From NCBI RefSeq assembly GCF_964340395.1, contig NC_135550.1, positions 31,247,676 through 31,311,675 on the forward strand: a stretch of 64,000 nt of DNA, read 5' to 3'. This DNA is from Glandiceps talaboti. Taxonomy: Eukaryota; Hemichordata; Enteropneusta; Spengelidae. Shown here one piece after another: positions 31,446 to 44,836 of this stretch (position 1 is the first letter of the stretch; each line of letters begins with the position of its first letter). Under the pieces are notes generated by a model. It was not told the origin of the DNA, did no database searches, and worked only from the letters and a program-made list of their open reading frames with translations. The position numbers and the translations under genes were made by a program.

Positions 31446-31873
31446 TTATATGAGTGAGATACATCCATGGCTATAGTGAGTATATCTACAAAATCGATGG
31501 TTGTTATGTCAGTGAGAGAAACTCTATTTTTCAAGATTTCATTGGACTGAAATAAATTTATGTGGTTTAACTTTATAGGTGATAAATTTTCACTTTGTTT
31601 CTTTGGGATCTGGTAGTCTGCTGAAGGATTGTACTGTATACACGTAGTTCCCAAGTAATCTGTTGAAAGATTGCATAGTGAAGACACGGGCATATTAATC
31701 GATGTGTGATCTGATGGCACGCCATATTTTGGCTTGAGTTTCTCTACAATTATGAGAGGCTATAATTTACAAATGTAACAATGAATATTATGTATACGTA
31801 GACTTGTTTCATTCTTTTGATAGGCAATTCTGTATACATATATGGCTATTTTTTCTGAAATATTTAATATGCA

Positions 31874-31904
<31 letters not shown>

Positions 31905-33390
31905 GTAATAATTCAATTAGTATGCATTGTTTCACTTGGATGGAAATTAATGTGAAAAATCAGATTAAATCAGGAGCACTAGTTGTGTTGGACTGTCGAG
32001 TTGTCTTGACTTTTGTAATCTTTGAATACAATTTCTAAAACATGGTAGTTTTCAGAACTTTACACCTGTACTATACTGCGTATATCATAGACCCTCCACC
32101 AATGGCACTTGTGGAAATCTATTCATATATATGCGATGCTGGGGTGCTGATATTGCTACTGATGATGAGCCTCCTACACGTATTTTCAACGAAGCCAGCA
32201 AACTGACAAACGGGTCGATATGGCACCCTCTATGGTGTTTCATTGATAGATACACTGATACACCCGCCCCGCCCCTTCGAGTACTATTACAATTGACCCC
32301 CCCCCCCATAAAAACTTATCACTCCCTTACATGTTATATTTATGTAAACACAAGCAGAATTTTAAGGAGTACGATGATATATAATCCATGTCTAAATTCA
32401 GACTAAAGTTGTGTCTCGGAACAGTAATATTGGTGCTATGTATCATGTATCCTTCTGATTAGAATTTAGATACACATGTACTACAGTTAAGCCTGCAAAT
32501 ATGAAAATTTCAAGATTCTAAATTAACATTTCGCTGACTTCTGTATTTTAAGTGTTTTTGACAGCAAGTCTCACTTTAGAAGTTTGAAAGATTCTTTTAC
32601 AATCATACTATTAAAGTGAGCGTTCTTCCACAAAATTAAAAACCAATAATTGATTTTTGTCTTGTTTTATTTACATATCATAGCACAGCTTAACTTCAGC
32701 TGTGGTCTGTAATACATCACAGGTGAATGTAATAGAATTATAATTTTCTGCACACATTGAGGAAACATGCACTGGGTTACCTGCAAAAGTTTTCAAAGGG
32801 CAAAACACATACCTGGACATTATTCATAAACATATAATTGTACAAAATCTTCTGTGCACACAATGAGGAAAGATGGTTTTAGTCAGTTTGAACAAATTTC
32901 CAAAAGCAAAACACAAACATTGCCATTGTCATATTTCTTGTAATCTTAGAAAATCTCCCGTACATACCGGTATGTAATATATAGTACTTGAAGGAAGACC
33001 AGTAATTCAAATGAGGTGAAAGGAAACAATTATCAATAAATTCACCTATGCTTTCTAGGCTTTTTACAATTCCCTACCACAAGTAGACTAGAAAATTGTA
33101 TTACATTTTCCTTTTCACAGTTGCCGGGGTTCCCAAACTATTGCAAAGATGTTGGAAAACTTGAGTAACTGTCCTGTAGACAATGGCTATCTGTATCTAT
33201 ACCATTGAAAATATTGATGTACACTAGTTATAGTAAATGGGCTTTCTCTATTGATACTCAAAATCTTTCTAAGGATGAGATTATCTCATGTCTTATGTTA
33301 TTCTTTCCATTTCTACATGTGACAATCTCTCAATCTCAATCCAAATACATTAGGACTGCACAGAACACAGTGAGAAGATGAGTGATAGGA
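31446..33390. other. Downstream flank of DDX28, no gene recognised
   Basis: The stretch holds an AAT microsatellite (31879-31914) and a poly-C tract near 32298. A TTTATT near 32667 could be the minus-strand AATAAA polyadenylation signal for DDX28. No conserved coding sequence is visible. Confidence 0.45.
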
Positions 33391-36300
33391 TCAGAGTTGC
33401 TCAATTTCTTCCATTGTCTTTGCCTCAGATATCCTGGTCAGTTTTCCTTTGATGTTAGCATCCACACTTGGTAGTACCTCCCTCCTCCTTACAGATCTCT
33501 GTAGGTGACAAGTAGTGTATAACTCAAAGTTATGTATAGTTTTCTTTAAATTATGAAAAGTGCTCAATTGTACAAGTGACACTTCATGATGATAAAGGAT
33601 TTACAGTATAAAAACCATCGAAGGGAAGTCATGGTTGATCTTGGAATGTTGATTGTGGAGTAATTAGAGGGCTCTCTCACTTCAAATGCAGTGTATCAAC
33701 AACATTTCCGAAGCAATCATTGTTTCAAGTGCTAATTACATATCTGGCCAAATACATATCATAACAAATTATTTCTGTTCTAAAAGACTTTGCCAGTACT
33801 GTGAACCATGGCAGTTTAAATCACAAATGCAACAAGAATGACATCCTAAACTATTCTTTCAAAACTATTATCATACACATAACAGTTTAGTCAGTACACT
33901 CATGCTCTTACCTCTATCTTGTTGACCAAGTCAACGTCCCATTTATGTATGATAAAACTAGTCACATGGCCTGACACCTGGGCTCCAACTCTACCCACCC
34001 TTCCTACACGGTGGATGTAATCTGACATACCATTGGGGAAATCAAAGTTAATTACATGCTGCACCTGTTTGAGATAGGAAAAAACACATTTAATCCAGAA
34101 TGAGAATGTTACACTTGATACTACCATAGACAGTTGAAGGTAGATTCCATGTTGTCTAGGATACCAGGAATGTTTATACTAGTATATATCCCCTGATGAT
34201 ACTACAACTTTACTGTGGTGGTACATTGAAGCATTATTCATCAGTGACCATACTAGTTATGATCTTAATAATAATAATATTAATATGATGAAAGCTCATC
34301 TGTGCAAAAGTTCAGTCTATTAAGTTAACGGATTTAACTTTGTATTGCACCGAAATTTAATTAGCTTACCAAATCTTTCAACAGGTATCATATCCTAATA
34401 ATATTAATAATGGTCAAATAAAATGAGTTACATGATTAAAAAGTCTGGAAAAAGACAAGGACAGTCGATAAAAGAAACAGTAAAGCTGTAGTAAAAGTTG
34501 TAACAAATAATAGAACTAATGGTAGACTATGAGAATGAAAACTTTTAAATACAGTTAAAAATAACAATCCTTGATGAAATTCCTTGTTTGTAATGTAACA
34601 GCATCATAATGATGACATCAATAAGTATTCAATTGATTGATACCACATATAGTGGTCTGAGCACATATTTACAGTTGATATTGTTAATCTATTACAAAAG
34701 ATCAAATCTTACATGTTGAGTATCCAAGCCTCTTGAACCAATATCAGTACATATCAAAATATTCTCTCTACCCTTCTGAAATTCTCTGAAAACACCAACT
34801 CTTTTCTGTAAACAAAAATCAGAAATATTTCAGTCCAATGTATGCAATGTTTTGTACTGACTGATGATGAAAATAATTGAGAATATAAACAGTCAAGTAA
34901 TGATTATATACATCTGGCAATAGGGTAATTAGAATGTGGTAAGATAAAGTTGCTTAGCAACAGTCTACAATATAATTATTCCTTTTCAAATATGTATGTT
35001 TATACAGTGCACAAGACAAAATGAACAAAAAATATGGAATATATACTCTGGTCACTCTATATCACGATTACACGTGTCTATGTCATGACAATGCATGTCT
35101 ACATCACTGGTTCTGTGCAAAGAGGAGAAAGTAGCTTATTTCAGCATCCATGAATGTTAAATAATTGAAGACAAAGAGTATGACTAACTTCTGTATTCAT
35201 GCCACCATTAAGTTTAATTGCCGATAAGCCATTTTCTTGAACGTAACGATACAGCCAATTGCATGAATCTGTTGTATTACAGAAGACCAGTACAGGAATA
35301 TTACGTTTGACATCTTTCTCCAACAATTCAATTATTTTCCCTGAAAAAAGAATGATACTTCATCAGACATCAAACATAATAAATGAAAAGGTTTATAACA
35401 ACTAAAACATTTCAGATCATTGTTTGTCCTTACATGTCTTGAATCACAAATTACAACATTCAATTTGGGTACTTCCATTATTTTCTTGTTTTGGTACTAC
35501 AAGTATTACAGTCAATGAAAGTCAAACTTTTTCTGGAAAAGAGAACTTCAAAATTCCATGATTCATACCTGCTTTATCCTGACTGTGAATTTTCATGAAT
35601 TTCTGTGGTACATGTGGCATCAGTCGATGTAAATGTGATGTGGTAACAGTGACAAGAGCTTCAGGCTGTTAAGATAAACAATATAAAAAAGTTACTGTCT
35701 TGGGGAGTTGAGAAGGTATTACCTGTAATTTCTCCACTGAAACTAGTGATGAAGTATTGCTTAATGTGTTTGCACAATGAGAATGTTTATCATTAAACAA
35801 TCCACAGTTACTAATAATGGCTTAGCAGCAAGAATAGGATACTTGGACTTTCTTCAAATGTACACAACCTTAGAATACCTTAGCTCTAAATTTGGTGATA
35901 TCTTACATTATTATGTACCTCTACACCACATTTGTATGCAATATATCATCAATTCTAAATCAAATTTATGGAACATTTTACTTATGAAAGATAAAGTGAC
36001 TATTGCTGGTGTGTACATGTCTATATTTTACTAACCATAATCAAGGAACTACGTCCTCTCTCAAGACAGATTGAATACTAAAATAGCTGCACATGATAAG
36101 GATCATACTGTTTTTGTATTCTATGGCACAACTGAATTATTTCTACTAGAGTATTACCTCTACAACCTCTCCTAGTATCTCCTCTGCATTTCTTGGCATG
36201 GTGGCACCAGTCATAATTAACTGAGCATTTTCTGATTTCTGAGGTTCATCTCGAATCTTATATAGAAAAGAACATTTAAATTGAAATCAAAATGACACTT

Positions 36301-38642
36301 TTTAAAGAATTTCAAATAACTAGATTTATTAAACCTTCTCAATGTTCTCTGATAATATTGAAAATGACATGAAAGCCACATTGTTAACTTGTTTCATTTT
36401 TCTAGTATACACAGACATCTAAGTATTTATCTAAACATTTTTCTATAAATAAAATAAATTATGTCATCGGATTGTTTATATATAAGTTATATCTTAATAC
36501 CAGATTTGAATTCAGTAAATTCCAAGTGATGGTTAAGATTGCTGTAGTAAGTAGAACACTTCAAATATCTTCAAATTGCAGCAATGATTTCACCAAGAAA
36601 AACGTATTAACTCTGCTTGTGTGTCTTAAATGGAACAATAGATATTCACTACTTAAATAGTGGAAAAGAATCCATGATTGCTCCATGCTGAGTGTTGACT
36701 GTATGGCTACTTACAGGTATCCTACTTAATATATTCAGGACAATTTTCTTGAAACTGTCATCTAACATGGTGTCAATTTCATCAACAACAACATACTGGA
36801 TATTATGCATATGAAGCCAGCCTAAAAAAATAAAATGACTGTAAATATATGAGAAAAAACAAGGACACACTAACAACAATGTATTTTTTCATGGCAAAGG
36901 ATATGATATGGTTCAAAGCAATGCATATTTATCAATGGGAATCTACAATGTATACATCCTTAATAAGTTGTTGAAAACTAACAGATTCAAATTTCATTCT
37001 ACTGATAGGTAATACTAACCTGAAGTGAGACATTTCAACATGGCACCTGGGGTTGCTACGATTAAATCCAATGGACCATCAGTCGTACGTTGTAAAGTTT
37101 TCTGAAGAAAAAAATGTACAATTGAAATTCATACATACTACCGTATATTACCCTATCATCTAACTAAAATCATACATAACTTTGGGACACTGTGGTTGGT
37201 TGCAACGTCACTTTGACTGCTTTTCAATTCTTTGAGTACAACTGTTCAAGCTGTCATATCATTCTTGCAGTTTGCATGGTGTGTGCAAAATACCAAACAA
37301 CACTTATGAGTGTCATGAAATTACATTACCGGTACCTAGAAATTTACACAAATAACAAATAACCATCATACAAAATATGGGGAAACCTTATACATGTAAG
37401 TCATCTCAGAGAGCGAATCTCATTCAATGTCTGCCTGTATGTACTGATAGCATACAAAATGAAAAGCCCTGTCACTAACCACTGAATATTCAAGCTAATA
37501 TTAAAACATGCTTTGTGATTCATTGTTATGTTCTGACATTATAGCCGCCATATCTCTCAATACTATAACATCATTTTTAATCTCTTGTACATCCAACATT
37601 GTGGGAAAACATATATTTCTGTGACAGTATTAACCTGACAAGCCTTGTACCATACACAAATAACTCTGTCATACCCTACTATAAGTGTGATGAGAAAATA
37701 ATGATAGTAAATAATTCAAGTTTGTCATTTACATTTCATGTGGTATTTACTTACAAGTCTTCGACCACCTTCCACTATTCTGGCAGAAAAGTTGACAGAT
37801 TTCGCCAATTGTCTTGCGACAGCCTGAAAAAACAAGATAAGATACAAATAAACTGTTATTTATGCCCAGACTCAATATCACACATAGAGAATCTAAGACA
37901 AGTACAAGCAGGTTTTGATGATGACTCAACAATTGTAACAGGATATGATTGCTTCCATGGCAACTACTAGTACTATATCACATGCACTGACACCTTGTTC
38001 CCATTCTCCTTCAGTCAATATTCAATCTAGAGAAATATAAATGTGGGCCTACATATAGTAAATGTAAATCAAAGAAGTCAGTGTCACACACAAATATTGT
38101 AAAATTATTTTTTTTCCAGACAGTGAAGATGAATATAGGGAACATTGGGAATATATCCCCACTAGTCCTGTATATGGAATGTGATGGAAATGTTGGATAA
38201 ACTATTCAGATATGTTATAAAAGAGACAATATTTACACAAAATGTAAAAAGAATATGGAATTTTAATAATATATCTGTTGTATAATACATAAAGATTGAA
38301 AAAAATTACATATTTAAGTTTAAAACATCAAGATAACTTACTAATACTTGTTCAGCTAATTCTCTTGCAGGAAGCAGTACAAGAGCTCTAGGTAAACCTA
38401 CAGCAGATTTCATTCCAAATTTTTCATTCTCTATCTTCATCTTGTGTATGATTGGTAACAGGTAGGTTAAAGTTTTCCCACTACCTAGATAGGAGATACA
38501 GGGCATAAAAAGAACATGTTTGAATTCCCTTTTGATCAAAAAGAAATCACAATACAAATCATTATTGTTAAAATTTCAGTCAACAGACACAATTTTTTCT
38601 CAAAAAGTTCCTCTATGGCAATTACTTCATCATACTTAGCAA

Positions 38643-38673
<31 letters not shown>

Positions 38674-38688
38674 CATACATACATACAT

Positions 38689-38741
<53 letters not shown>

Positions 38742-41700
38742 TAATACATACATACATACATACATACATACATACATACATACATACATACATACATACA
38801 TACATACACACAAATGCCCTCAAAATATACAAACACACTTCTCATCCACACTTGAGTTGAATCAATGCACATCTATAAAATCATATGTTGATATCTATAA
38901 CATTTATGGTGACTAAACTTACCTGTTGATATATATGACATTTATGGTGACTAAACTTACCTGTTGATATATATGACATTTATGGTGACTAAACTTACCT
39001 GTTGATATATATGACATTTATGGTGACTAAACTTACCTGTTGATATATATGACATTTATGGTGACTAAACTTACCTGTTGATATCTATGACATTTATGGT
39101 GACTAAGCTTACCTGTTGATATATATGACATTTATGGTGACTAAACTTACCTGTTGATATATATGACATTTATGGTGACTAAACTTACCTGTTGATATAT
39201 ATGACATTTATGGTGACTAAACTTACCTGTTGATATATATGACATTTATGGTGACTAAACTTACCTGTTGATATCTATGACATTTATGGTGACTAAACTT
39301 ACCTGTTGATATCTATGACATTTATGGTGACTAAACTTACCTGTTGATATCTATGACATTTATGGTGACTAAACTTACCTATTGATATATATGACATTTA
39401 TGGTGACTAAACTTACCTATTGATATATATGACATTTATGGTGACTAAACTTACCTATTGATATATATGACATTTATGGTGACTAAACTTACCTGTTGAT
39501 ATCTATGACATTTATGGTGACTAAACTTACCTGTTGATATCTATGACATTTATGGTGACTAAACTTACCTGTTGATATCTATGACATTTATGGTGACTAA
39601 ACTTACCTATTGATATATATGACATTTATGGTGACTAAACTTACCTATTGATATATATGACATTTATGGTGACTAAACTTACCTATTGATATATATGACA
39701 TTTATGGTGACTAAACTTACCTGTTGATATCTATGACATTTATGGTGACTAAACTTACCTATTGATATATATGACATTTATGGTGACTAAACTTACCTGT
39801 TGATATCTATGACATTTATGGTGACTAAACTTACCTGTTGATATATATGACATTTATGGTGACTAAACTTACCTGTTGATATCTATGACATTTATGGTGA
39901 CTAAACTTACCTGTTGATATCTATGACATTTATGGTGACTAAACTTACCTGTTGATATATATGACATTTATGGTGACTAAACTTACCTGTTGATATCTAT
40001 GACATTTATGGTGACTAAACTTACCTGTTGATATATATGACATTTATGGTGACTAAACTTACCTGTTGATATATATGACATTTATGGTGACTAAACTTAC
40101 CTGTTGATATCTATGATATTTATGGTGACTAAACTTACCTGTTGATATATATGACATTTATGGTGACTAAACTTACCTGTTGATATCTATGACATTTATG
40201 GTGACTAAACTTACCTGTTGATATCTATGACATTTATGGTGACTAAACTTACCTGTTGATATCTATGACATTTATGGTGACTAAACTTACCTGTTGATAT
40301 CTATGACATTTATGGTGACTAAACTTACCTGTTGATATCTATGACATTTATGGTGACTAAACTTACCTGTTGATATATATGACATTTATGGTGACTAAAC
40401 TTACCTGTTGATATCTATGACATTTATGGTGACTAAACTTACCTGTTGATATCTATGACATTTATGGTGACTAAGCTTACCTGTTGATATATATGACATT
40501 TATGGTGACTAAACTTACCTGTTGATATCTATGACATTTATGGTGACTAAACTTACCTGTTGATATATATGACATTTATGGTGACTAAACTTACCTGTTG
40601 ATATCTATGACATTTATGGTGACTAAACTTACCTGTTGATATATATGACATTTATGGTGACTAAACTTACCTGTTGATATCTATGACATTTATGGTGACT
40701 AAACTTACCTGTTGATATCTATGACATTTATGGTGACTAAGCTTACCTGTTGATATATATGACATTTATGGTGACTAAACTTACCTATTGATATATATGA
40801 CATTTATGGTGACTAAACTTACCTGTTGATATATATGACATTTATGGTGACTAAACTTACCTGTTGATATCTATGACATTTATGGTGACTAAACTTACCT
40901 GTTGATATCTATGACATTTATGGTGACTAAACTTACCTGTTGATATCTATGACATTTATGGTGACTAAACTTACCTGTTGATATCTATGACATTTATGGT
41001 GACTAAACTTACCTGTTGATATCTATGACATTTATGGTGACTAAACTTACCTATTGATATATATGACATTTATGGTGACTAAACTTACCTATTGATATAT
41101 ATGACATTTATGGTGACTAAACTTACCTGTTGATATATATGACATTTATGGTGACTAAACTTACCTGTTGATATATATGACATTTATGGTGACTAAACTT
41201 ACCTGTTGATATCTATGACATTTATGGTGACTAAACTTACCTGTTGATATATATGACATTTATGGTGACTAAACTTACCTGTTGATATATATGACATTTA
41301 TGGTGACTAAACTTACCTGTTGATATATATGACATTTATGGTGACTAAACTTACCTGTTGATATATATGACATTTATGGTGACTAAACTTACCTGTTGAT
41401 ATCTATGACATTTATGGTGACTAAACTGACCTGTTGATATCTATGACATTTATGGTGACTAAACTTACCTGTTGATATCTATGACATTTATGGTGACTAA
41501 ACTTACCTGTTGATATCTATGACATTTATGGTGACTAAGCTTACCTGTTGATATATATGACATTTATGGTGACTAAACTTACCTATTGATATATATGACA
41601 TTTATGGTGACTAAACTTACCTGTTGATATATATGACATTTATGGTGACTAAACTTACCTGTTGATATCTATGACATTTATGGTGACTAAACTTACCTGT

Positions 41701-44532
41701 TGATATCTATGACATTTATGGTGACTAAACTTACCTGTTGATATCTATGACATTTATGGTGACTAAACTTACCTGTTGATATCTATGACATTTATGGTGA
41801 CTAAACTTACCTGTTGATATCTATGACATTTATGGTGACTAAACTTACCTGTTGATATATATGACATTTATGGTGACTAAACTGACCTGTTGATATATAT
41901 GACATTTATGGTGACTAAACTGACCTGTTGATATCTATGACATTTATGGTGACTAAGCTTACCTGTTTCAGCTGCACACAAAACATTATGTCCCTTCAAT
42001 ATCTGTGGAATGGCTGCTATCTGTAATTCAAATATGTTAAAACAATCTATTCATTACAAGTCTAAGACTTGTCATTGTCAATATTATAATCATTAAATGT
42101 AACTCAATAATATTATTCAATTCTTCAAAATGTTAAAATCATATTTAAAAAACTAAGACTTAGAAAATGTGATTCTTTCTGAAAGAAATTTTCAAATGGT
42201 CATCAAAAGTGAAACCAACCCCCATTCCCCACAACCTTGATTTTCAGTCCAACACATGTGTAACAAAGAGTTAGTAACACTGACTTAGAGTATCACCATT
42301 ATTTTGGATGATTTTGTTGTCATACCTGTACTTTAGTTGGTCGTTCTATTTCCATACTCTTCAATCCATTCATCACAGACTCATGGAGTTGAAAAGTACT
42401 AAAGCTTGGAATAACACCTGCGTAACTTTCTTCTGAGTTGTTTGGAATTGCTGGATTCTGACCCAAAAAATAGGAAAACGTTAACAATTGTGACAGTGCC
42501 CAAATGTTCTTTATTCATTTAGTTTACTTTACTTTGATCTTAAAGTTGAAATGACTACTATCTAGAATATTACAATCACTGTAATTGTACCTTTGGGCAC
42601 ATTTAGAAAGTGGACCTACACATCTACTACTTTGAGTGATGTATGTAGGTTTTCAGTTGGTATGTATATTGAAATCACTGTACTCCCAATCATGAAGGAA
42701 ATGCAAGTGATCCCTCTCCATACTCCTCAGTCTAATCTCCCTACCTACTAAAAATAGCACCAATGGCATTGTAGCGGCCTCCCTACTTACTAAAAATTAA
42801 AGGTAACACTACCATATAACCATCCACTCATATTTATTCAATGGAACCAGTGAAATTTGTAGATGTATATAAACATAATAAAAAAATATTTGCAGGGCCA
42901 TACTAATTCTAATAATTTAATTTCCCCCTGTATCATTGATGTACCGATATATCATCATCATCATCATCATCATCATTTTATACTGTTGATAAAGGTCAGC
43001 GACCTGTTCAAAGTTCCAATTGGTGAAATGCAAGTGTCAATTCAGTGCGAAGTTTCCACGGCGGTAGTTTCTGAAGTAAGGGTCAATGGTAAAGTCATAC
43101 AAAAATGGTGCTGCTTTCCAGTAATTATCTAGTCTTGATTTGAATCATGTTGGTAAACATCTGTGTAATTTCAACAAATTTTCAAAAGTTGGCACCAGTA
43201 TTTTGGAAAGTTGAAATGGCATTAAGTCACTAATTCCTATCATAGCACTGTATTTGTATTTGTATTTGTATTTGTATTTGTATTTGTATTTGTATTTGTA
43301 TTTGTATTTGTATTTGTATTTGTATTTGTATTTGTCAAAGCATAGAAGTCAATAAACTTACCCCTCTGGTACTGTTGATAGTGAAATAATCACCATATGA
43401 TTTCTTGTGTTTCCACCCATCTGATGCTAACTTTGGTGGTTTGAATTTATCATAAAATTGATTTTGATAGTGGTTGAATTCTGGTCTCTTGGCAGTTATA
43501 ATCTGTTTGCCAGGACGTCCAATGAATAGTCTGCCTCTGAATTTAAATGGTCCTGGTTGGCCTATTTGCTTTTCTAGTTTCTTGGTTATTGGCTTGGGTA
43601 TACGAATCACATTGTCTGGTGAAGTAGCAGTACTCTGTGAAAAATACAAATTTAAAGATAAATTAGTTTTGAGTTTTATGAATAGAAAATAACTTGCTTT
43701 CCATATTTTTCAATCAACTTTCTCTTCATCTCTAAAAATGTTTTAGTTTTTTTCACCACTGACTACAAAAATGTTATACAACTTAAAGGCTACATTACAT
43801 CTAAAATTGTTTTACTACACTTTGAAATAATGTATTTCATTGTTATCATTGTCTTATTTATTCCAAAATGTTTTCACATGGATTTATAACTGTAAGATGC
43901 AATTTAACCAGAATCAATGGATAATACTAGAATATAAAATGCTACTGTGTCATGAAGAGAAAATGGAACTCAGTTACTTTGACACTGAGCTGCTTCATTG
44001 CCACTGTGTTCAGTGAGACTGAAACATCTTGAAGTTTCATAGACATTATCATCAAAGTACAATTTCGACATAATCATTTATTTCCAATATGTATTGTTCA
44101 TAGTAGTTGTACTTCATGACACAGAAGATTCACAAATCAATTTTAGTTTTACTACTACAACCATGCACCACCACCACCACCACCACCACCACCACCAATA
44201 AGTATTAAACTAAACAAGAAAAACATAGTGATAACAGATAAGGCATGTGTTTCTACCTCCATGGATAGCGGGACTGTGGAAAAACTTACTAGTTAAAACA
44301 AGTAAATTCAAGAAATCTGAACTTCTACACTAATAGACTGTCTATGTTCCTCATTTATAAAAAAAAAAAAAAAAAAAAGTATATTTACTGATTTCCGAGT
44401 TATAATCGAATGATTTATTGCTCCAACATATTCTTGAAGTGATGTGACTGGTCGGATCATTCGCTTTGCGGCCGACAAGCTTGGGATGGGGAATCCCAGC
44501 CTTAAAGCTGTGCACTTGACACATCCAGTCAT
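33391..44532 (-). CDS. DDX28: DDX28, mitochondrial DEAD-box RNA helicase
   Basis: Fourteen coding exons join in phase: 44532-44389, 43634-43362, 42457-42326, 42020-41963, 38484-38342, 37823-37755, 37101-37020, 36821-36715, 36256-36158, 35665-35569, 35340-35189, 34805-34713, 34064-33912 and 33498-33391. They give 569 residues (human 540). The helicase motifs are present: Q-motif region [17 protein letters not shown] (about 198-206), [17 protein letters not shown] (314-317), GAT (353-355, where most DEAD-box proteins have SAT), [16 protein letters not shown] and IHRVGRVGR. The assignment to DDX28 rests on GAT, the segment before the helicase core ([22 protein letters not shown]) and the end [23 protein letters not shown]28 acts in mitochondrial RNA granules in assembly of the large mitoribosomal subunit. 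The first 48 residues are basic with one acidic residue, as expected for import. An unusual splice-donor-bearing minisatellite fills the fourth intron. Confidence 0.93.
34281..34395 (+). repeat. Relative of the 55509 inverted-repeat element
   Basis: It shares GAAAGCTCATCTGTGCAAA, TTCAGTCTAT and AACTTTGTATTGCACC with the left half of 55509-55703. It lies in a DDX28 intron. It is degraded or partial. Confidence 0.5.
38645..38810. repeat. ATAC / AC microsatellite
   Basis: A CATA run is interrupted by a CA run, just left of the 38 bp minisatellite in the same DDX28 intron. Confidence 0.95.
38885..41962 (-). repeat. 38 bp minisatellite carrying a splice donor in every unit
   Basis: About 81 tandem units of 38 bp fill most of DDX28 intron 4 (41962-38485). 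On the minus strand the first unit begins exactly at the first base of the intron (exon ...GAAACAG|GTAAGCTTAG). Each following unit begins CAACAG|GTAAGTTTAG, so the 5' splice site is part of the repeat. Units are almost identical, with ATATAT/AGATAT and AACAG/AATAG variants and a few with a weakened donor (GTCAG), two of which are the units next to the exon. The homogeneity implies recent expansion or ongoing unequal exchange. Confidence 0.95.
42749..42775 (+). repeat. Short dispersed repeat, first half
   Basis: AATAGCACCAATGGCATTGT matches 1045 and 20950; here it is in a DDX28 intron. Confidence 0.45.
43251..43335. repeat. TATTTG hexanucleotide repeat
   Basis: About fourteen perfect units of GTATTT lie in DDX28 intron 2, just downstream of the exon 2 donor. 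Confidence 0.95.
44166..44198. repeat. CAC triplet repeat
   Basis: A short CAC run in the first DDX28 coding intron. Confidence 0.9.
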
Positions 44533-44836
44533 TTGAACATCCTGTGAATAATAAAATATGGCAGATATCGTCAACAGAAGTCAAAAATCTAAACACACTA
44601 TACTAAAGATCAGGTATTTCACATACAAACAGTGACTTAGTCCTACCTATGGTTGCAAGTTCGAAGGAAGTGACAAAACGTGGTGACCGTCATACTAACA
44701 GCCTCGTTTTAGTTTCGGGAAATACCTTCAGCCTCGGTTTGACGAATAGCGGAAGTAGAAGAGAACTAGAAATGAACAGTGTGCTAGTCTGTTGACAAGT
44801 GACGACCCGTACTGACAAATTGCGATTTTTGGTAAC
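44533..44836. promoter_or_regulatory. Bidirectional DDX28/BABAM2 promoter interval
   Basis: The divergent start codons of DDX28 (44532, minus) and BABAM2 (44837, plus) are only 304 bp apart. The interval must hold both 5' UTRs and a shared promoter. No TATA box is obvious. A possible non-coding first exon of DDX28 ends at a CATAG|GTAGGA donor at 44647. An ATG in it at 44693 would not stay in frame with the DDX28 coding sequence, so I treat it as 5' UTR or a short upstream frame. Confidence 0.6.

Noticed and set aside
37599-37970. 123-residue plus-strand frame
   Set aside because: It runs antisense through a real DDX28 exon (37823-37755) and intron; no protein similarity is recognised.
38885-41962. 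CRISPR-like regular array
   Set aside because: The 38 bp units are head-to-tail with no variable spacers, and the array sits in an intron of an animal gene. It is a minisatellite.
44351-44596. Alternative frame over the first DDX28 exon ([18 protein letters not shown])
   Set aside because: Its exit phase does not match the next exon; the frame reading [19 protein letters not shown] joins in phase 0 to the conserved DDX28 sequence.
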